This document shows, piece by piece, positions 26,214 through 36,031 of a stretch of 64,000 bases of DNA (the first letter of the stretch is position 1; every line of letters starts with the position of its first letter). Source of the DNA: Stieleria marina (GTDB lineage: Bacteria > Planctomycetota > Planctomycetia > Pirellulales > Pirellulaceae); contig CP036526.1 in assembly GCA_007741555.1 (NCBI GenBank), positions 6,200,001 through 6,264,000 of the forward strand, in the 5' to 3' direction. A program made the position numbers and the translations under genes. Below the pieces are notes generated by a model. That model did not search any database. It saw only the letters and a program-made list of their open reading frames with translations, and had not been told where the DNA came from.

Positions 26214-27320
26214 ATGAAGACGATCACTAAAGGATGCCTGTTTACGCTGTTGGCATTAAGCATGACCACACTTGCGATCGCTCAAGGCGGTCCGGAAAAG
26301 GGACGCGGTCAAGGACGGGGACAAGGTTTTGGCCCAGGATTTGGACAGGGACAAGGAAGAGGCCCAGGGGCTGGCCAGGGATTTGGTCGTGGCGCCGGTG
26401 CGGGTCACGGGCAGGATGATCGGCATAACGACGACCACGAAGTCTTTCAGTACTTGCTGACCAACCATGACAAAATCAAGCGAACCGTGAAGGAACTTCC
26501 CGACGGGGTCGAAACGCTGACCGAGTCAGATGTGCCGGAAATCGCAGACAAGATCAAAGAGCATACCGAATGGATGGAATATCGCATTAAGAAAACGCAT
26601 CCCATTCGCATGCGTGATCCATTGTTCGCCGAAATCTTTAAGCACACCGACAAGATCAAAATGCATCACGAAGACACCGAGAAGGGTGTTCGAGTGGTCG
26701 AGACTTCCGACGATCCCTACGTCGCGAAGCTAATCAAGGCGCATGCTAAAGTGGTTTCAGGATTTGTTGAACGCGGGTTTGCCGAGGCGATGAAGAATCA
26801 TCCCGTTCCCGGCAAAGAGGTGATCGCCCAAACCGCGCCGATGCCCGCTAGAAGCACTGCAGCGATCAAGAACTACGGCAAAGTCACCCGACTGCCCGAC
26901 GCCGCTCAGCAACCAAAATCAGGATCAAAGATCTGCGTCGATCTTACCGCCGGTGGAGACCCTGCAAAGCTGAATCCGGGAATCGAGAAAATCGCCCGCT
27001 ATGTCAACCTCTATCAGGGTGCTGGCAATGAGCCGGCTGACGTCAACATTGCGGTAGTGCTTCACGGCCAAGCGACGCTGACGGTTTTGAATGCAGATGC
27101 CTATGCAAAGAAGTATGGAACCGAAGACAACCCGAATTTTGACTGCCTACACCAACTACACGAAGCAGGTGTTGAGATTTACGTCTGCGGTCAATCGCTC
27201 ATTAGCATGGGTAGCAAGCCGGAAGACGTGATGGTGTTTGCGGATACCGCTGTGTCGGCGCTTACTTCCATCGTCAACTTGCAATCCGACGGCTACGCCT
27301 ACGTGCCGCTGGGGAAATGA
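26214..27320 (+). CDS. exported Gly/Gln-rich protein with C-terminal DsrE domain
   Basis: A 368-residue exported protein. A signal peptide (about 1-23, ending TLAIAQ) is followed by a low-complexity GRGQGFGPGFGQ-type stretch (about 25-65). Residues about 70-195 form a helical, His- and charge-rich domain (YLLTNHDKIKRTVKEL..., MHHEDTEKGVRVVETSDDPYVAKLIKAHAKVV) whose family I do not recognise. Residues about 230-368 are a DsrE/DsrF-like domain (VNLYQGAGNEPADVNIAVVLHG, with IYVCGQS carrying its likely sulfur-binding Cys). GGAG stands 9 bp before ATG 26214. A role in sulfur transfer outside the cytoplasm is likely from the domain and the neighbours. Confidence 0.75.
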   Translation: MKTITKGCLFTLLALSMTTLAIAQGGPEKGRGQGRGQGFGPGFGQGQGRGPGAGQGFGRGAGAGHGQDDRHNDDHEVFQYLLTNHDKIKRTVKELPDGVETLTESDVPEIADKIKEHTEWMEYRIKKTHPIRMRDPLFAEIFKHTDKIKMHHEDTEKGVRVVETSDDPYVAKLIKAHAKVVSGFVERGFAEAMKNHPVPGKEVIAQTAPMPARSTAAIKNYGKVTRLPDAAQQPKSGSKICVDLTAGGDPAKLNPGIEKIARYVNLYQGAGNEPADVNIAVVLHGQATLTVLNADAYAKKYGTEDNPNFDCLHQLHEAGVEIYVCGQSLISMGSKPEDVMVFADTAVSALTSIVNLQSDGYAYVPLGK

Positions 27321-27338
27321 TCAACCGTGCGTAAAGTC

Positions 27339-27974
27339 ATGAAAGAAAATCACGCCGCAACCAGCGATACGAATTTGGATCATTCCGACGGTTCGATGAG
27401 TGGAGCCTGGCAAGAGCGATATGACGCAGGCAAAACCGGATGGGACCGCGGCGAACCAAGCCCCGCGCTGTTGCACTGGCTGAACCAAGACACGCTCTCG
27501 TCTTGTCGAATCCTGGTACCTGGATGTGGACGCGGTCACGAAGTCGTCGAGCTCGCATCGAGAGGCTTTGAGGTCACGGCGATCGACATTGCCATGACGC
27601 CAGTACGCGAATTGACTCATCGACTAACGAAGTCTGATCTGGTCGCCGAGGTTTTGCGAAAGGATGTGCTGGGGTTTAGCTCGAGCGAACCATTCGATGC
27701 CATCTACGAACAAACGTCGCTCTGCGCGCTCGAACCAGGAAACTGGGCGGCATACGAAACACGTCTGCATCGCTGCCTTAAACCTGGCGGACGTATTTTT
27801 GCACTGCTGATGCAATCCAACCGACACGATGCTCCGCCGTTTCATTGTGAACTGCGGCAAATCAAACAACTCTTTAGCGACACTCGCTGGAGCTGGTCCG
27901 ACGACGCGTTCAACGTCGACCATCCATCCGGAATGACCGAGATCGCGACAATCCTTACGAAACGAGAAAGCTGA
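27339..27974 (+). CDS. TPMT-family S-adenosylmethionine methyltransferase
   Basis: A 211-residue class I methyltransferase of the thiopurine S-methyltransferase type: W-x-x-RYDAGKTGWDRGEPSPAL at the N-terminus, the SAM-binding motif ILVPGCGRGHEVVELA, then VTAIDIA and the YEQTSLCALEP segment. Such bacterial TPMT-like enzymes methylate thiols, selenium or tellurium compounds, or halides, which fits a sulfur cluster. ATG 27339 is used; a GTG at 27327 would add four residues. The stop TGA shares its last base with the ATG of the peroxidase gene (TGATG), so the two are translationally coupled. Confidence 0.83.
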   Translation: MKENHAATSDTNLDHSDGSMSGAWQERYDAGKTGWDRGEPSPALLHWLNQDTLSSCRILVPGCGRGHEVVELASRGFEVTAIDIAMTPVRELTHRLTKSDLVAEVLRKDVLGFSSSEPFDAIYEQTSLCALEPGNWAAYETRLHRCLKPGGRIFALLMQSNRHDAPPFHCELRQIKQLFSDTRWSWSDDAFNVDHPSGMTEIATILTKRES

Positions 27975-29650
27975 TGAAGGCTGCAAACCCGGGGCGATTT
28001 TCGCGTTTGACAATCGTCGCCACCACGGTATTCGCCGTGACAGGGGCATTCGTTGGCTGCCAAGGCCGCGATGCTGCCAAGACATCCGATCGCGACCACT
28101 CCGCCGCTGCTAGTTCGGCGGCAGAAGCTCCTGAACCCAACCGAGCGTCTGACAAACGCAAAGCGGTCGCCGAGAAAGCAAAGGACGCACTCTTTACTCA
28201 GCTTTCGGGGCGGTTGATGGAAGTCATGCAAACCGAGGGGCCGGCGGGTGCGATCAACGTGTGCAGTAACGAAGCGGTTTTGATTGCCGAATCTGTCGGC
28301 AAAGAACATGGCGTGGAAATCGGTCGCACGGCGTTCAAGCTCCGTAATCCCAAGAACGCCCCACGTGACTGGATCAAACCTTTCGTCGAACAACGCACCG
28401 ATACTCCCCAACATGTCCAACTCGAAAACGGCAACCTTGGAGCCCTCTATCCTATTCGCATTTCAGTCAAATGCTTGATGTGCCATGGTGGTGAAAATGA
28501 TGTACTAGACGCCGTCAAACCAGAACTAGCCAAACGCTATCCAGACGATCAAGCGACCGGATTCAAACTGGATGACTTGCGAGGCTGGTTTTGGGTCGAA
28601 GTTCCGAGCACAGGGACTCAGCTAATCTCCGTCAATTCGACCAGCGCTGGAGGCGCACTCCCCACTCAATCGGCTCTCCCGGGTGATACCGACGCGTTGG
28701 TGCAACTGGGAAAGAAACTGTATTTCGATCCACGTCTTTCACTGACCGGCACCGTGTCCTGCAACACTTGTCATAACTTGATGGAAGGCGGCGACGATGG
28801 ACGACCTACGTCGATGGGAGTCAGCGGCCTGCTGGGCCCTCGAAATGCTCCCACGGTTTGGAATTCCGTATTCCAACACTCCCAGTTCTGGGACGGTCGC
28901 GCTGCCACACTAGAAGAACAGAGCATTGGTCCGATCGTAGCAGCACCAGAAATGGGAATGCCGTCGCATGATGTCGCCATCCAACGCTTGTCGGCGATCG
29001 ACGGCTACGTTCAGGAATTCGCGAAGGTCTTTAAAAGTAGCGACGCAGTCACGATCGACAATGTTGGTAAAGCGATTGCCGCGTTTGAGCGTACGTTGAT
29101 CACACCCAACAGCGCTTTCGACAAATACGTCAGCGGAGACGCCTCCGCGCTGACAAGCCAGCAGTTGCGTGGGATGGAGCGATTTGACAGCGTCGGTTGC
29201 ACCGAGTGCCACTCAGGCCCAAATTTCAACAGCTGGACAGGCGATGAGTCGGACATGATCTACGAAGAGTTCCCTCGCTACAGTGACAGTCCGTTGGTGA
29301 AACAGCATAAGCTTGACCTGGACCTGGGCCGGTTCAACGCGACCAATGACGATGCGGACAAGCATTTTTTCAAGATCGCATTGCTGCGAAACATTACGCT
29401 TACGGGACCTTACTTTCACAACGGCGCTGTCGACACGCTAGGCGACGCCGTCCGAATCATGGCGAAAACACAACTCGACGAGGAGTTGTCCGACGGTGAA
29501 GTCGACGACATCGTTTCGTTTCTGTCGGCGCTGGAAGGCGAGTTTCCAGAGATCGTTTTGCCGCGATTGCCGTCTCGGTCAGGCAGGTCGATTCTGGAAA
29601 ATCAAACGGCCGCATCCGATGTCGGCAATAACGACACCGAAACGTTGTAG
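27974..29650 (+). CDS. triheme DUF3365-cytochrome c peroxidase fusion lipoprotein
   Basis: A 558-residue protein exported through a lipoprotein-like signal (FVGC, C29). Residues about 60-215 match the Tll0287-like DUF3365 heme domain: GPAGAINVCS and the heme motif CLMCH (167-171). Residues about 240-530 are a MauG/diheme cytochrome c peroxidase with CNTCH (263-267) and CTECH (409-413), LGKKLYFDPRLS, and APEMGMP. Ordinary bacterial peroxidases have only two hemes and no DUF3365, so this is a fusion with three. It may detoxify H2O2 or oxidise a thiol/sulfur partner in the periplasm. It is coupled to the methyltransferase and followed by an exported rhodanese. Confidence 0.87.
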   Translation: MKAANPGRFSRLTIVATTVFAVTGAFVGCQGRDAAKTSDRDHSAAASSAAEAPEPNRASDKRKAVAEKAKDALFTQLSGRLMEVMQTEGPAGAINVCSNEAVLIAESVGKEHGVEIGRTAFKLRNPKNAPRDWIKPFVEQRTDTPQHVQLENGNLGALYPIRISVKCLMCHGGENDVLDAVKPELAKRYPDDQATGFKLDDLRGWFWVEVPSTGTQLISVNSTSAGGALPTQSALPGDTDALVQLGKKLYFDPRLSLTGTVSCNTCHNLMEGGDDGRPTSMGVSGLLGPRNAPTVWNSVFQHSQFWDGRAATLEEQSIGPIVAAPEMGMPSHDVAIQRLSAIDGYVQEFAKVFKSSDAVTIDNVGKAIAAFERTLITPNSAFDKYVSGDASALTSQQLRGMERFDSVGCTECHSGPNFNSWTGDESDMIYEEFPRYSDSPLVKQHKLDLDLGRFNATNDDADKHFFKIALLRNITLTGPYFHNGAVDTLGDAVRIMAKTQLDEELSDGEVDDIVSFLSALEGEFPEIVLPRLPSRSGRSILENQTAASDVGNNDTETL

Positions 29651-29697
29651 ATCAGTGACACATCACCCTGTTTAGCCATGGATTGGAAGAAAACCAG

Positions 29698-30225
29698 ATG
29701 AATAAAAGATCAGTGATCGGAATTTTTGCGTTTGCATTGTTCGCCACCATGGCGGCACCATCCCACGCTCAGTTTGGATTGTTCAGCCGAACAAAAGTAG
29801 AAACAATCAGCACCAGTGATTTACACACGCTGCTGACAAAACAGCAAAAGGCAGAAGCCGAAGCAAAGAAAGCAGGCGTAAAGGTCCCGCAAGCAGACTT
29901 TGTTGTCGTCGATGTTCGATCCGCAGCGGAGATCAAGGTGTCGGTCATCCCGGGCGCGATCACAAAGTCACAGTTCGAAAAAGAACGCCAACGATACAAG
30001 GGACGCACAGTCATTCCTTACTGCACGGTCGGCGGTCGCAGCGGTGCCTATGCAAAACAGCTTTCCAAAAACGGCGTGAAAGTAAAGAACTACGAAGGCA
30101 GCATTTTGGATTGGGTGGCCGCTGAATTGCAGCTGGTCACGCTCAGCGGCCAGCCCACAAATCGCGTTCACACTTACAGCGATCGCTATCAGGTACCTGC
30201 TAAATATCAGCGAGTAACTGAGTAG
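29698..30225 (+). CDS. exported single-domain rhodanese-like protein
   Basis: A 175-residue protein with a signal peptide (about 1-23, ending SHAQ) and one rhodanese domain (about 35-145): DFVVVDVRSAAEIKVSVIPGAI and the active loop CTVGGRS with a catalytic cysteine near residue 110. Located in the periplasm it would move sulfane sulfur, perhaps between the exported DsrE proteins and the peroxidase. ATG 29698 follows GGAAG at 29684-29688; the upstream in-frame start at 29683 would precede the signal peptide. Confidence 0.83.
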   Translation: MNKRSVIGIFAFALFATMAAPSHAQFGLFSRTKVETISTSDLHTLLTKQQKAEAEAKKAGVKVPQADFVVVDVRSAAEIKVSVIPGAITKSQFEKERQRYKGRTVIPYCTVGGRSGAYAKQLSKNGVKVKNYEGSILDWVAAELQLVTLSGQPTNRVHTYSDRYQVPAKYQRVTE

Positions 30226-30341
30226 TGACCACAAAAAACATCGCTCATGCACGCCGGTGCTGGCATCTGAAAACTTGGATCGACAAACAACTTATCGGCG
30301 ATTTCCAGGTGAAAAGTCCAGCAACGGCAGACGCGCCGCAG

Positions 30342-30383
30342 CAGCCACATCGCATCGCAGATCAGCCACATCGCATCGCGGCG
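30342..30383 (+). repeat. 2 x 21-bp tandem repeat before RND operon
   Basis: CAGCCACATCGCATCGC occurs at 30342-30358 and 30363-30379, i.e. with 21-bp period, in the gap upstream of the RND adaptor gene. It is non-coding if ATG 30404 is the true start. Confidence 0.85.
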
Positions 30384-30403
30384 ACCCAACCGGAGTGCCA
30401 ACA

Positions 30404-31519
30404 ATGAAGACGACTCAATTACGTAGATTCCTTGGCGGCTTTGCCCGAGTCCTTGGCGTGCTTGTTGGACTGGGGGTTCTAATCGTCTCCATCGCATGGC
30501 TCTCGGGAATGTTTGTGGACAAAGTCCAACCGGGATGGAACGAGCGAGGCGCTTTGCGATATACCGACCAACCCACGGACGTTGTGCATGAGATCGAAAA
30601 GTCTTACATCGAAGAAGCAATCGGCACGTTGAAAGCGTCCAGCCGAACCGTGGTTTCGGCAAAGTTGTTGGCGACGATCGATGAAATCTTGGTGACCGCT
30701 GGCGATCAAGTCGAACAAGGACAAGTCTTGATCAAACTGGACGACAAAGAATACGTCGCTCGGTTGGATCAAGCCAAACGCAGTTTGGAGGCGGCTTCGG
30801 CCCATCGCGAAGAAGCGGAAAAACAATTTGAGCGCACCGAACAATTAGTGCGGCAGAAGGCGGCTTCTCGGTCGGAGTTCGACAAAGCGTCACGCGACGT
30901 TCAGGTCACCGTTGCCAACGAATCCCGCGCTAGACAGGCCGTGTCCGAATCGGAGGTGATGCTTTCGTATACGACCATCAAGGCAGCCAAGAAAGGTCGC
31001 ATCGTCGACCGGTCCGCAGAGCCGGGAGACATCGCCAGTCCAGGCGTGCCAATCTTGGTGCTTTACGATGCAACGTCGCTTCGACTGGAAGCGCCTGTAA
31101 TGGAAGATCTGGCGGTCAAACTAAAAGTCGGTGACGAACTGAGTGTTTTCGTTGACTCGCTCAAACGCGAATTCAAAGCCACCATCGACGAAATCGTTCC
31201 ACAGGCCGACGCGCCCAGCCGTTCGTTTCTGGTGAAAGCAAGTCTGCCAAAATCCGACGAGTTGTACGAAGGCATGTTTGGTCGACTTCGAATTCTAGCC
31301 GGCCAGCGGCGTCATCTTTGTTTGGCCACGGACGCGGTCGTCCAAATCGGACAACTTGAATTTGTGGATGTCGTATTACCCGACGGAAACATTGAGCGCC
31401 GGCTGATCAAGAGCGGCCGACTGGGAATGCCCGGGCGACAAGAAGTCTTGAGCGGAGTCGAAGCGGGCGAGACAGTGATATTGCAACACGGAGTCAAGGA
31501 CGAAAAGGTTCAGCCATGA
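30404..31519 (+). CDS. RND efflux periplasmic adaptor (HlyD/AcrA type)
   Basis: A 371-residue membrane-fusion protein. One N-terminal anchor helix (about 17-36) is followed by a barrel/lipoyl part (ATIDEILVTAGDQVEQGQVLIKLDD), a helical hairpin (about 120-185) and a second lipoyl half (IKAAKKGRIVDRSAEPGDIASPGVPILVLYD). GGAG before ATG 30404 supports this start over the longer frame. Its stop overlaps the pump gene as ATGA. It links the inner-membrane pump to an outer-membrane channel, but no TolC-like gene is present in the window. Confidence 0.87.
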   Translation: MKTTQLRRFLGGFARVLGVLVGLGVLIVSIAWLSGMFVDKVQPGWNERGALRYTDQPTDVVHEIEKSYIEEAIGTLKASSRTVVSAKLLATIDEILVTAGDQVEQGQVLIKLDDKEYVARLDQAKRSLEAASAHREEAEKQFERTEQLVRQKAASRSEFDKASRDVQVTVANESRARQAVSESEVMLSYTTIKAAKKGRIVDRSAEPGDIASPGVPILVLYDATSLRLEAPVMEDLAVKLKVGDELSVFVDSLKREFKATIDEIVPQADAPSRSFLVKASLPKSDELYEGMFGRLRILAGQRRHLCLATDAVVQIGQLEFVDVVLPDGNIERRLIKSGRLGMPGRQEVLSGVEAGETVILQHGVKDEKVQP

Positions 31520-34500
31520 ACGAGCAAGAAAACACGCCGTTTATGACTCGGATCGTCGAAGTCTTCTTGCGAGGCGACGTCGCAATCCTGCTGATCATCG
31601 TCTCACTGATGCTTGGTGCAGCGGCCTTGGTCCTGACTCCGCGCGAAGAAGAACCACAGATCGTTGTGCCGATGGCCGACGTCTTTGCGTTTGCTCCTGG
31701 GCTGTCTGCCGAAGAAGTCGAACGGCAAGTGACGGACCGGTTGGAGAAGGTGCTGTTCCAAATTGACGGAGTTGAGTTTGTTTATTCGATGTCCCAGCCG
31801 GGGCAATGCGTCGTCACGGTCAGGTTTTATGTAGGGGAAGACCGCGAAGATTCGTTGGTCAAGATCTACAACAAGATCAATTCGTCGACCGACAAAATCC
31901 CCCCCGTGGTCAAGTCCTGGGTCGTCAAGCCGATCGAAGTGGATGACGTACCGATCGTGATCGCAACGCTCTGGTCCGACCAAACCGAGCGGTATGGTGA
32001 CCACGAACTGCGTCGCATTGCCGAAGAAGTGCAGCATGAATTGCAGGCGATTCCCAATACGAACCAAGTCGAAGTCGTTGGTGGTCGCCCAAGACGTATC
32101 TATGTCAACTTGGATGCGCAGCGATTGGCGGCCCATAAGACGTCGCCGTCACAAGTCGCCCGTGCGCTGCAAGTCAGCAACGTGACGGCTCGCAACGGAA
32201 GCTTTGAACAACAAAACACTCAGTTCAATGTCGAAACCGGAACGTTTATACGCGGAGTAGCTGACTTAGAAGAGATCGTCGTCAATGTCGCCGGTGGCCG
32301 CCCCGTCTATTTGAAGAACATCGCAACAGTCGTGGACGGACCAGCTGAAGCGGACAGCTACAGTTGGATTGGGTTTGGCCAAGCGGACCAGGAACACGGC
32401 GACAAAACGAATGTTTTCCCTGCCGTCAATATCTCGGTAGCAAAACGGAAAGGATCCAATGCCGTCAAGGTTGCCAAAGCGGTCGAGGCGCGATTAACAG
32501 AACTCGAAAAGACCCATCTTCCGGCCGGCACACACTTTCGCGTCACTCGTGACTACGGGGAAACGGCCAACGAAAAAGTCAACGAGCTCATCGAAGGCCT
32601 GGTGATCGCCGTGCTGACCGTGATTGGGTTGATCGGATTGACAATGGGCTGGCGTCCCGCCCTCGTGATCGCGCTGGCGATTCCGGTCTGCTACAGCCTG
32701 ACTCTGTTCATCAACTTGATGGTGGGCTATTCAATCAATCGCGTTACGATGTTCGCCTTGATTCTGGCGCTCGGTTTGTTGGTCGACGACCCGATCACGG
32801 ATGTGGAAAACATTGCACGCTACTTTACGATGAAAATATTCTCGCCCCGCACATCGGTGCTGCGCGCGGTTCAAGAAGTTCGGCCCGCGTTGATCCTTTC
32901 CACGTTGGCGATCATCGTCAGTTTTTTGCCGCTGGCATTCATCACTGGCATGATGGGGCCCTACATGGCGCCGATGGCGCTAAACGTCCCACTGACGGTC
33001 ACGATTTCGACGCTGGTTGCGTTTGTGATCACGCCCTGGCTGGCCATGGTTTCGTTGAAACAAATCAGCGACAGTGGTGACGAAGACCAAGCCTATGATC
33101 TGACGACGAAGCCACTTTATCGACTCTCACGCTTTGTGCTTGCTCCCATCTTGCGCGGTCGGGCGCGTGCCTGGGGAGTCCTCATTGGCATCGCATTGTT
33201 GCTTGTCGTCGCAATGATTCCGCCAGTTTTTCGTTGGGTACCGGTCAAGATGCTCCCGTACGACAACAAGAACGAATTTCAAATCATCGTCGACATGCCC
33301 GAAGGCACCACGCTGGAACGCACCGATGTGGTGTCTCGCCGTATTGGTCGTTTTCTGGGCGGGTTAGCCGAGGTCCGCGACTATGAAGTCGTCGTGGGTA
33401 AAGCCTCGCCGATGGATTTCAACGGATTGGTGCGTCACTACTTTCTCAGACAAGGACCGCACGTTGCCGACATCCGCGTCAACTTGCTTGCCAAAGAGCA
33501 ACGCCAACAACAGTCGCACGAGATTCTGCTGCGAATACGTGACGAAGTGACGGAACTGGCCCGGTCGCTGGGGGCAAACATAAAATTGGTCGAAGTCCCG
33601 CCCGGTCCGCCGGTCATGGCATCCATCACAGCAGAGGTCTACGGGCCGCCGGATGGTAGCTACGCAAAGCAGATTGAATTGGCTCGCTCGGTCAAGGCAA
33701 GACTCGAACACGAACCAGGCGTCGTCGACTTGGATGTAAGTGCCGAAGACGATCAAGTTCGCTTTGTGTTTGAAACCGACAAACCGAAAGCCGCTCTGTC
33801 GGGCATTTCAACGCAGACTATCGCCGACACGGTCGCCGCTGTACTAAGCGGGCACAAAGCAACTGTCCTGCACCGACCTCATGAAGTGGAACCGCTATGG
33901 ATTGAACTGCGTTTGCCGCGAGCAAGCCGATCGGCACTTGATGACTTAGAGGAGATCTACGTTCAAGGCGAAGCGGGGCAGGTCGTCCAGCTAGGAGCGT
34001 TGGGAAAATTTCACGAAGAGTTGGAAGACAAATCGATCTACCACAAAAACCTGCAACGCGTCGTCTACGTTTATGCCGAAGTCGCGGGCCGACCACCTGC
34101 CGATGCGATTGTTGATGTGGAGTGGGATCGAACCAGTCCCCCAGCCTTGGACGACACTAATCAGTTTGACGCAGATTCCATCGCCACCCCTCGCCCTGTC
34201 CACGATCGATCTTGGCTATCACCGGGCGGCGGAGTTGCCTGGTCGGTCCCCGCTGGCTACCACGTCGAATGGGCGGGCGAAGGAGAATGGGACATCACGC
34301 TGGATGTTTTTCGCGACCTTGGACTCGCTTTCGGCGCGGCCTTGCTGGGCATTTTTGTCGTGCTGATGTTTCAAACGGGATCGCGTCTGCTCCCCGTGCT
34401 GATCATGTCTGCGATTCCGTTGACGATGATCGGAATCATGCCCGGTTTTTGGGGACTCAACGCAATCATGAATCAACCTGTCGGTGGACATCCCAATCCA

Positions 34501-34851
34501 GTCTTCATCACGGCCACGGCAATGATCGGCATGATTGCTTTGGCTGGAATCGTGGTTCGCAATTCGGTTGTCTTGATTGACTTCATTCATTTGGCTCAGG
34601 CCGAAGGACACTCGCTTGTTGAATCCATCATTCGCAGCGTTGCCGTCCGAACGCGGCCGATCTTGCTAACAGCTGGCACCACTTTGCTTGCCAATTGGGT
34701 GATCACACTCGACCCCGTCTTCTCCGGCTTGGCGTGGGCGATCATCTTTGGCATTTTGACGTCAACACTTTTTACTCTAGTGGTCATCCCCGCAGCCTAC
34801 TGGCTTCTGTATCGCAGCGAACAAGTAGCGGAGGTGGCGACTGATGAGTAG
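31516..34851 (+). CDS. RND-family efflux pump (HAE1-like)
   Basis: A 1111-residue inner-membrane pump with the RND plan: helix 1, large periplasmic loop, helices 2-6, a second loop, and helices 8-12. The proton-relay pair is D424-D425 in LLVDDPITDVENIARYF; most family members read DDAIVVVEN there, so the PITD variant marks a separate subgroup. The start overlaps the adaptor stop and the end overlaps the next adaptor gene by 8 bp. Because it is followed by an ABC exporter and YeeE-type sulfur proteins in one gene string, its substrate may be a sulfur compound or a metabolite linked to it; this is inference only. Confidence 0.88.
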   Translation: MNEQENTPFMTRIVEVFLRGDVAILLIIVSLMLGAAALVLTPREEEPQIVVPMADVFAFAPGLSAEEVERQVTDRLEKVLFQIDGVEFVYSMSQPGQCVVTVRFYVGEDREDSLVKIYNKINSSTDKIPPVVKSWVVKPIEVDDVPIVIATLWSDQTERYGDHELRRIAEEVQHELQAIPNTNQVEVVGGRPRRIYVNLDAQRLAAHKTSPSQVARALQVSNVTARNGSFEQQNTQFNVETGTFIRGVADLEEIVVNVAGGRPVYLKNIATVVDGPAEADSYSWIGFGQADQEHGDKTNVFPAVNISVAKRKGSNAVKVAKAVEARLTELEKTHLPAGTHFRVTRDYGETANEKVNELIEGLVIAVLTVIGLIGLTMGWRPALVIALAIPVCYSLTLFINLMVGYSINRVTMFALILALGLLVDDPITDVENIARYFTMKIFSPRTSVLRAVQEVRPALILSTLAIIVSFLPLAFITGMMGPYMAPMALNVPLTVTISTLVAFVITPWLAMVSLKQISDSGDEDQAYDLTTKPLYRLSRFVLAPILRGRARAWGVLIGIALLLVVAMIPPVFRWVPVKMLPYDNKNEFQIIVDMPEGTTLERTDVVSRRIGRFLGGLAEVRDYEVVVGKASPMDFNGLVRHYFLRQGPHVADIRVNLLAKEQRQQQSHEILLRIRDEVTELARSLGANIKLVEVPPGPPVMASITAEVYGPPDGSYAKQIELARSVKARLEHEPGVVDLDVSAEDDQVRFVFETDKPKAALSGISTQTIADTVAAVLSGHKATVLHRPHEVEPLWIELRLPRASRSALDDLEEIYVQGEAGQVVQLGALGKFHEELEDKSIYHKNLQRVVYVYAEVAGRPPADAIVDVEWDRTSPPALDDTNQFDADSIATPRPVHDRSWLSPGGGVAWSVPAGYHVEWAGEGEWDITLDVFRDLGLAFGAALLGIFVVLMFQTGSRLLPVLIMSAIPLTMIGIMPGFWGLNAIMNQPVGGHPNPVFITATAMIGMIALAGIVVRNSVVLIDFIHLAQAEGHSLVESIIRSVAVRTRPILLTAGTTLLANWVITLDPVFSGLAWAIIFGILTSTLFTLVVIPAAYWLLYRSEQVAEVATDE

Positions 34852-36031
34852 TCAGCAAGCACCCAGCCGATTTTGGAGCACCATCAAACGACTGTCCTGG
34901 CGGGCATTTCAATTGCTCGTCGTGCTGTCGATGATCGGTGGCGCGGTCTACTGGATGAAGTTCTCTCCCATCCCGGTCACAGAGCACCGTGTCGAGCGAG
35001 GATTGATCGTTGCCGAAGTAATGGGCACCGGGACTCTGGAAGCCCGCGTCGAAGCTACGATCAGCCCCAAAATATCGGGACGCATCAAACGCGTGCTCTC
35101 CGATCAGGGCGAACGCGTATCCGCCGGTGATCTACTGGTTGAACTAGATGACCAAGAACTTCAACAGCAAGTCGCGATTGCCGAAGCCAACGCCGACGCA
35201 ACGCGAGCCGGGATCGAACGTCTTGTCGCGGATAAAGAACGCGCGGTCGCGACGTATACCCACGCCAAGCGAAGCCATTCTCGCAAACAGTCTTTGGCAC
35301 GCAATAATGCAGCCAGTGAAGACGAACTGGAGCAGTCAACCGAAGCCCTGGCGATCGCCGTGACGGGACTTTCGCGATCCGAGGCCGCCATCACGGAAGG
35401 CCAAAAAGAATTAGTGGCCGCCGAAAAAACGCTTGAATATCACCGGACGCGACTGGATGACTGTCTCGTTCGTGCACCGTTTGACGGCTTGATCGTCAGT
35501 CGCAATCGAGAACTCGGCGACGTGGTTGTACCAGGCACGGCGATCATGCGACTAATTTCGACAAAACAAATGTGGATCAGCGCCTGGGTCGACGAAACCG
35601 AAATGGCAAAACTGCTCCAAGACCAGCCGGCTCGTATTGTGTTTCGCTCTCAGTCATCGCAGGATTTCCCTGGCAAGGTCATTCGACTTGGCCGCGAAGC
35701 TGATCGAGAAACGCGAGAGTTTATAGTCGACGTCGATGCGTTGGAGCTGCCGACGAACTGGGCCGTCGGACAAAGAGCCGAGGCATTCATCGAAGTCGCC
35801 AGAAAAGACGACGTGGTTCTACTCCCTGCCAACTTGGTTGCCATTCAAGATGGTCTGCCTGGCGTGTTTGTCGCAATCGACAACCACGCGACTTGGCGGA
35901 CAGTCAAACTTGGGCTTCGCAATCGCGATCGAGTCGAAATTGTCGATGGTGTCACCGCAGGTGATATCGTCGTCAATCCAATCGACCCAAAATCGGCTCT
36001 CAGCGAAGGACGCAAGGTGGTTGCACCGTGA
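34844..36031 (+). CDS. periplasmic adaptor of ABC exporter (MacA/DevB type)
   Basis: A 395-residue HlyD-family membrane-fusion protein: one anchor helix (about 20-42), first lipoyl half ISGRIKRVLSDQGERVSAGDLLVELDDQEL, long coiled-coil hairpin (about 100-190), second half VRAPFDGLIVSRNRELGDVVVPGTAIM, and beta-barrel end. It overlaps the pump gene before it (8 bp) and the permease gene after it (GTGA). It is a second adaptor in the same operon, placed to serve the ABC permease. Confidence 0.86.
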   Translation: MSSQQAPSRFWSTIKRLSWRAFQLLVVLSMIGGAVYWMKFSPIPVTEHRVERGLIVAEVMGTGTLEARVEATISPKISGRIKRVLSDQGERVSAGDLLVELDDQELQQQVAIAEANADATRAGIERLVADKERAVATYTHAKRSHSRKQSLARNNAASEDELEQSTEALAIAVTGLSRSEAAITEGQKELVAAEKTLEYHRTRLDDCLVRAPFDGLIVSRNRELGDVVVPGTAIMRLISTKQMWISAWVDETEMAKLLQDQPARIVFRSQSSQDFPGKVIRLGREADRETREFIVDVDALELPTNWAVGQRAEAFIEVARKDDVVLLPANLVAIQDGLPGVFVAIDNHATWRTVKLGLRNRDRVEIVDGVTAGDIVVNPIDPKSALSEGRKVVAP

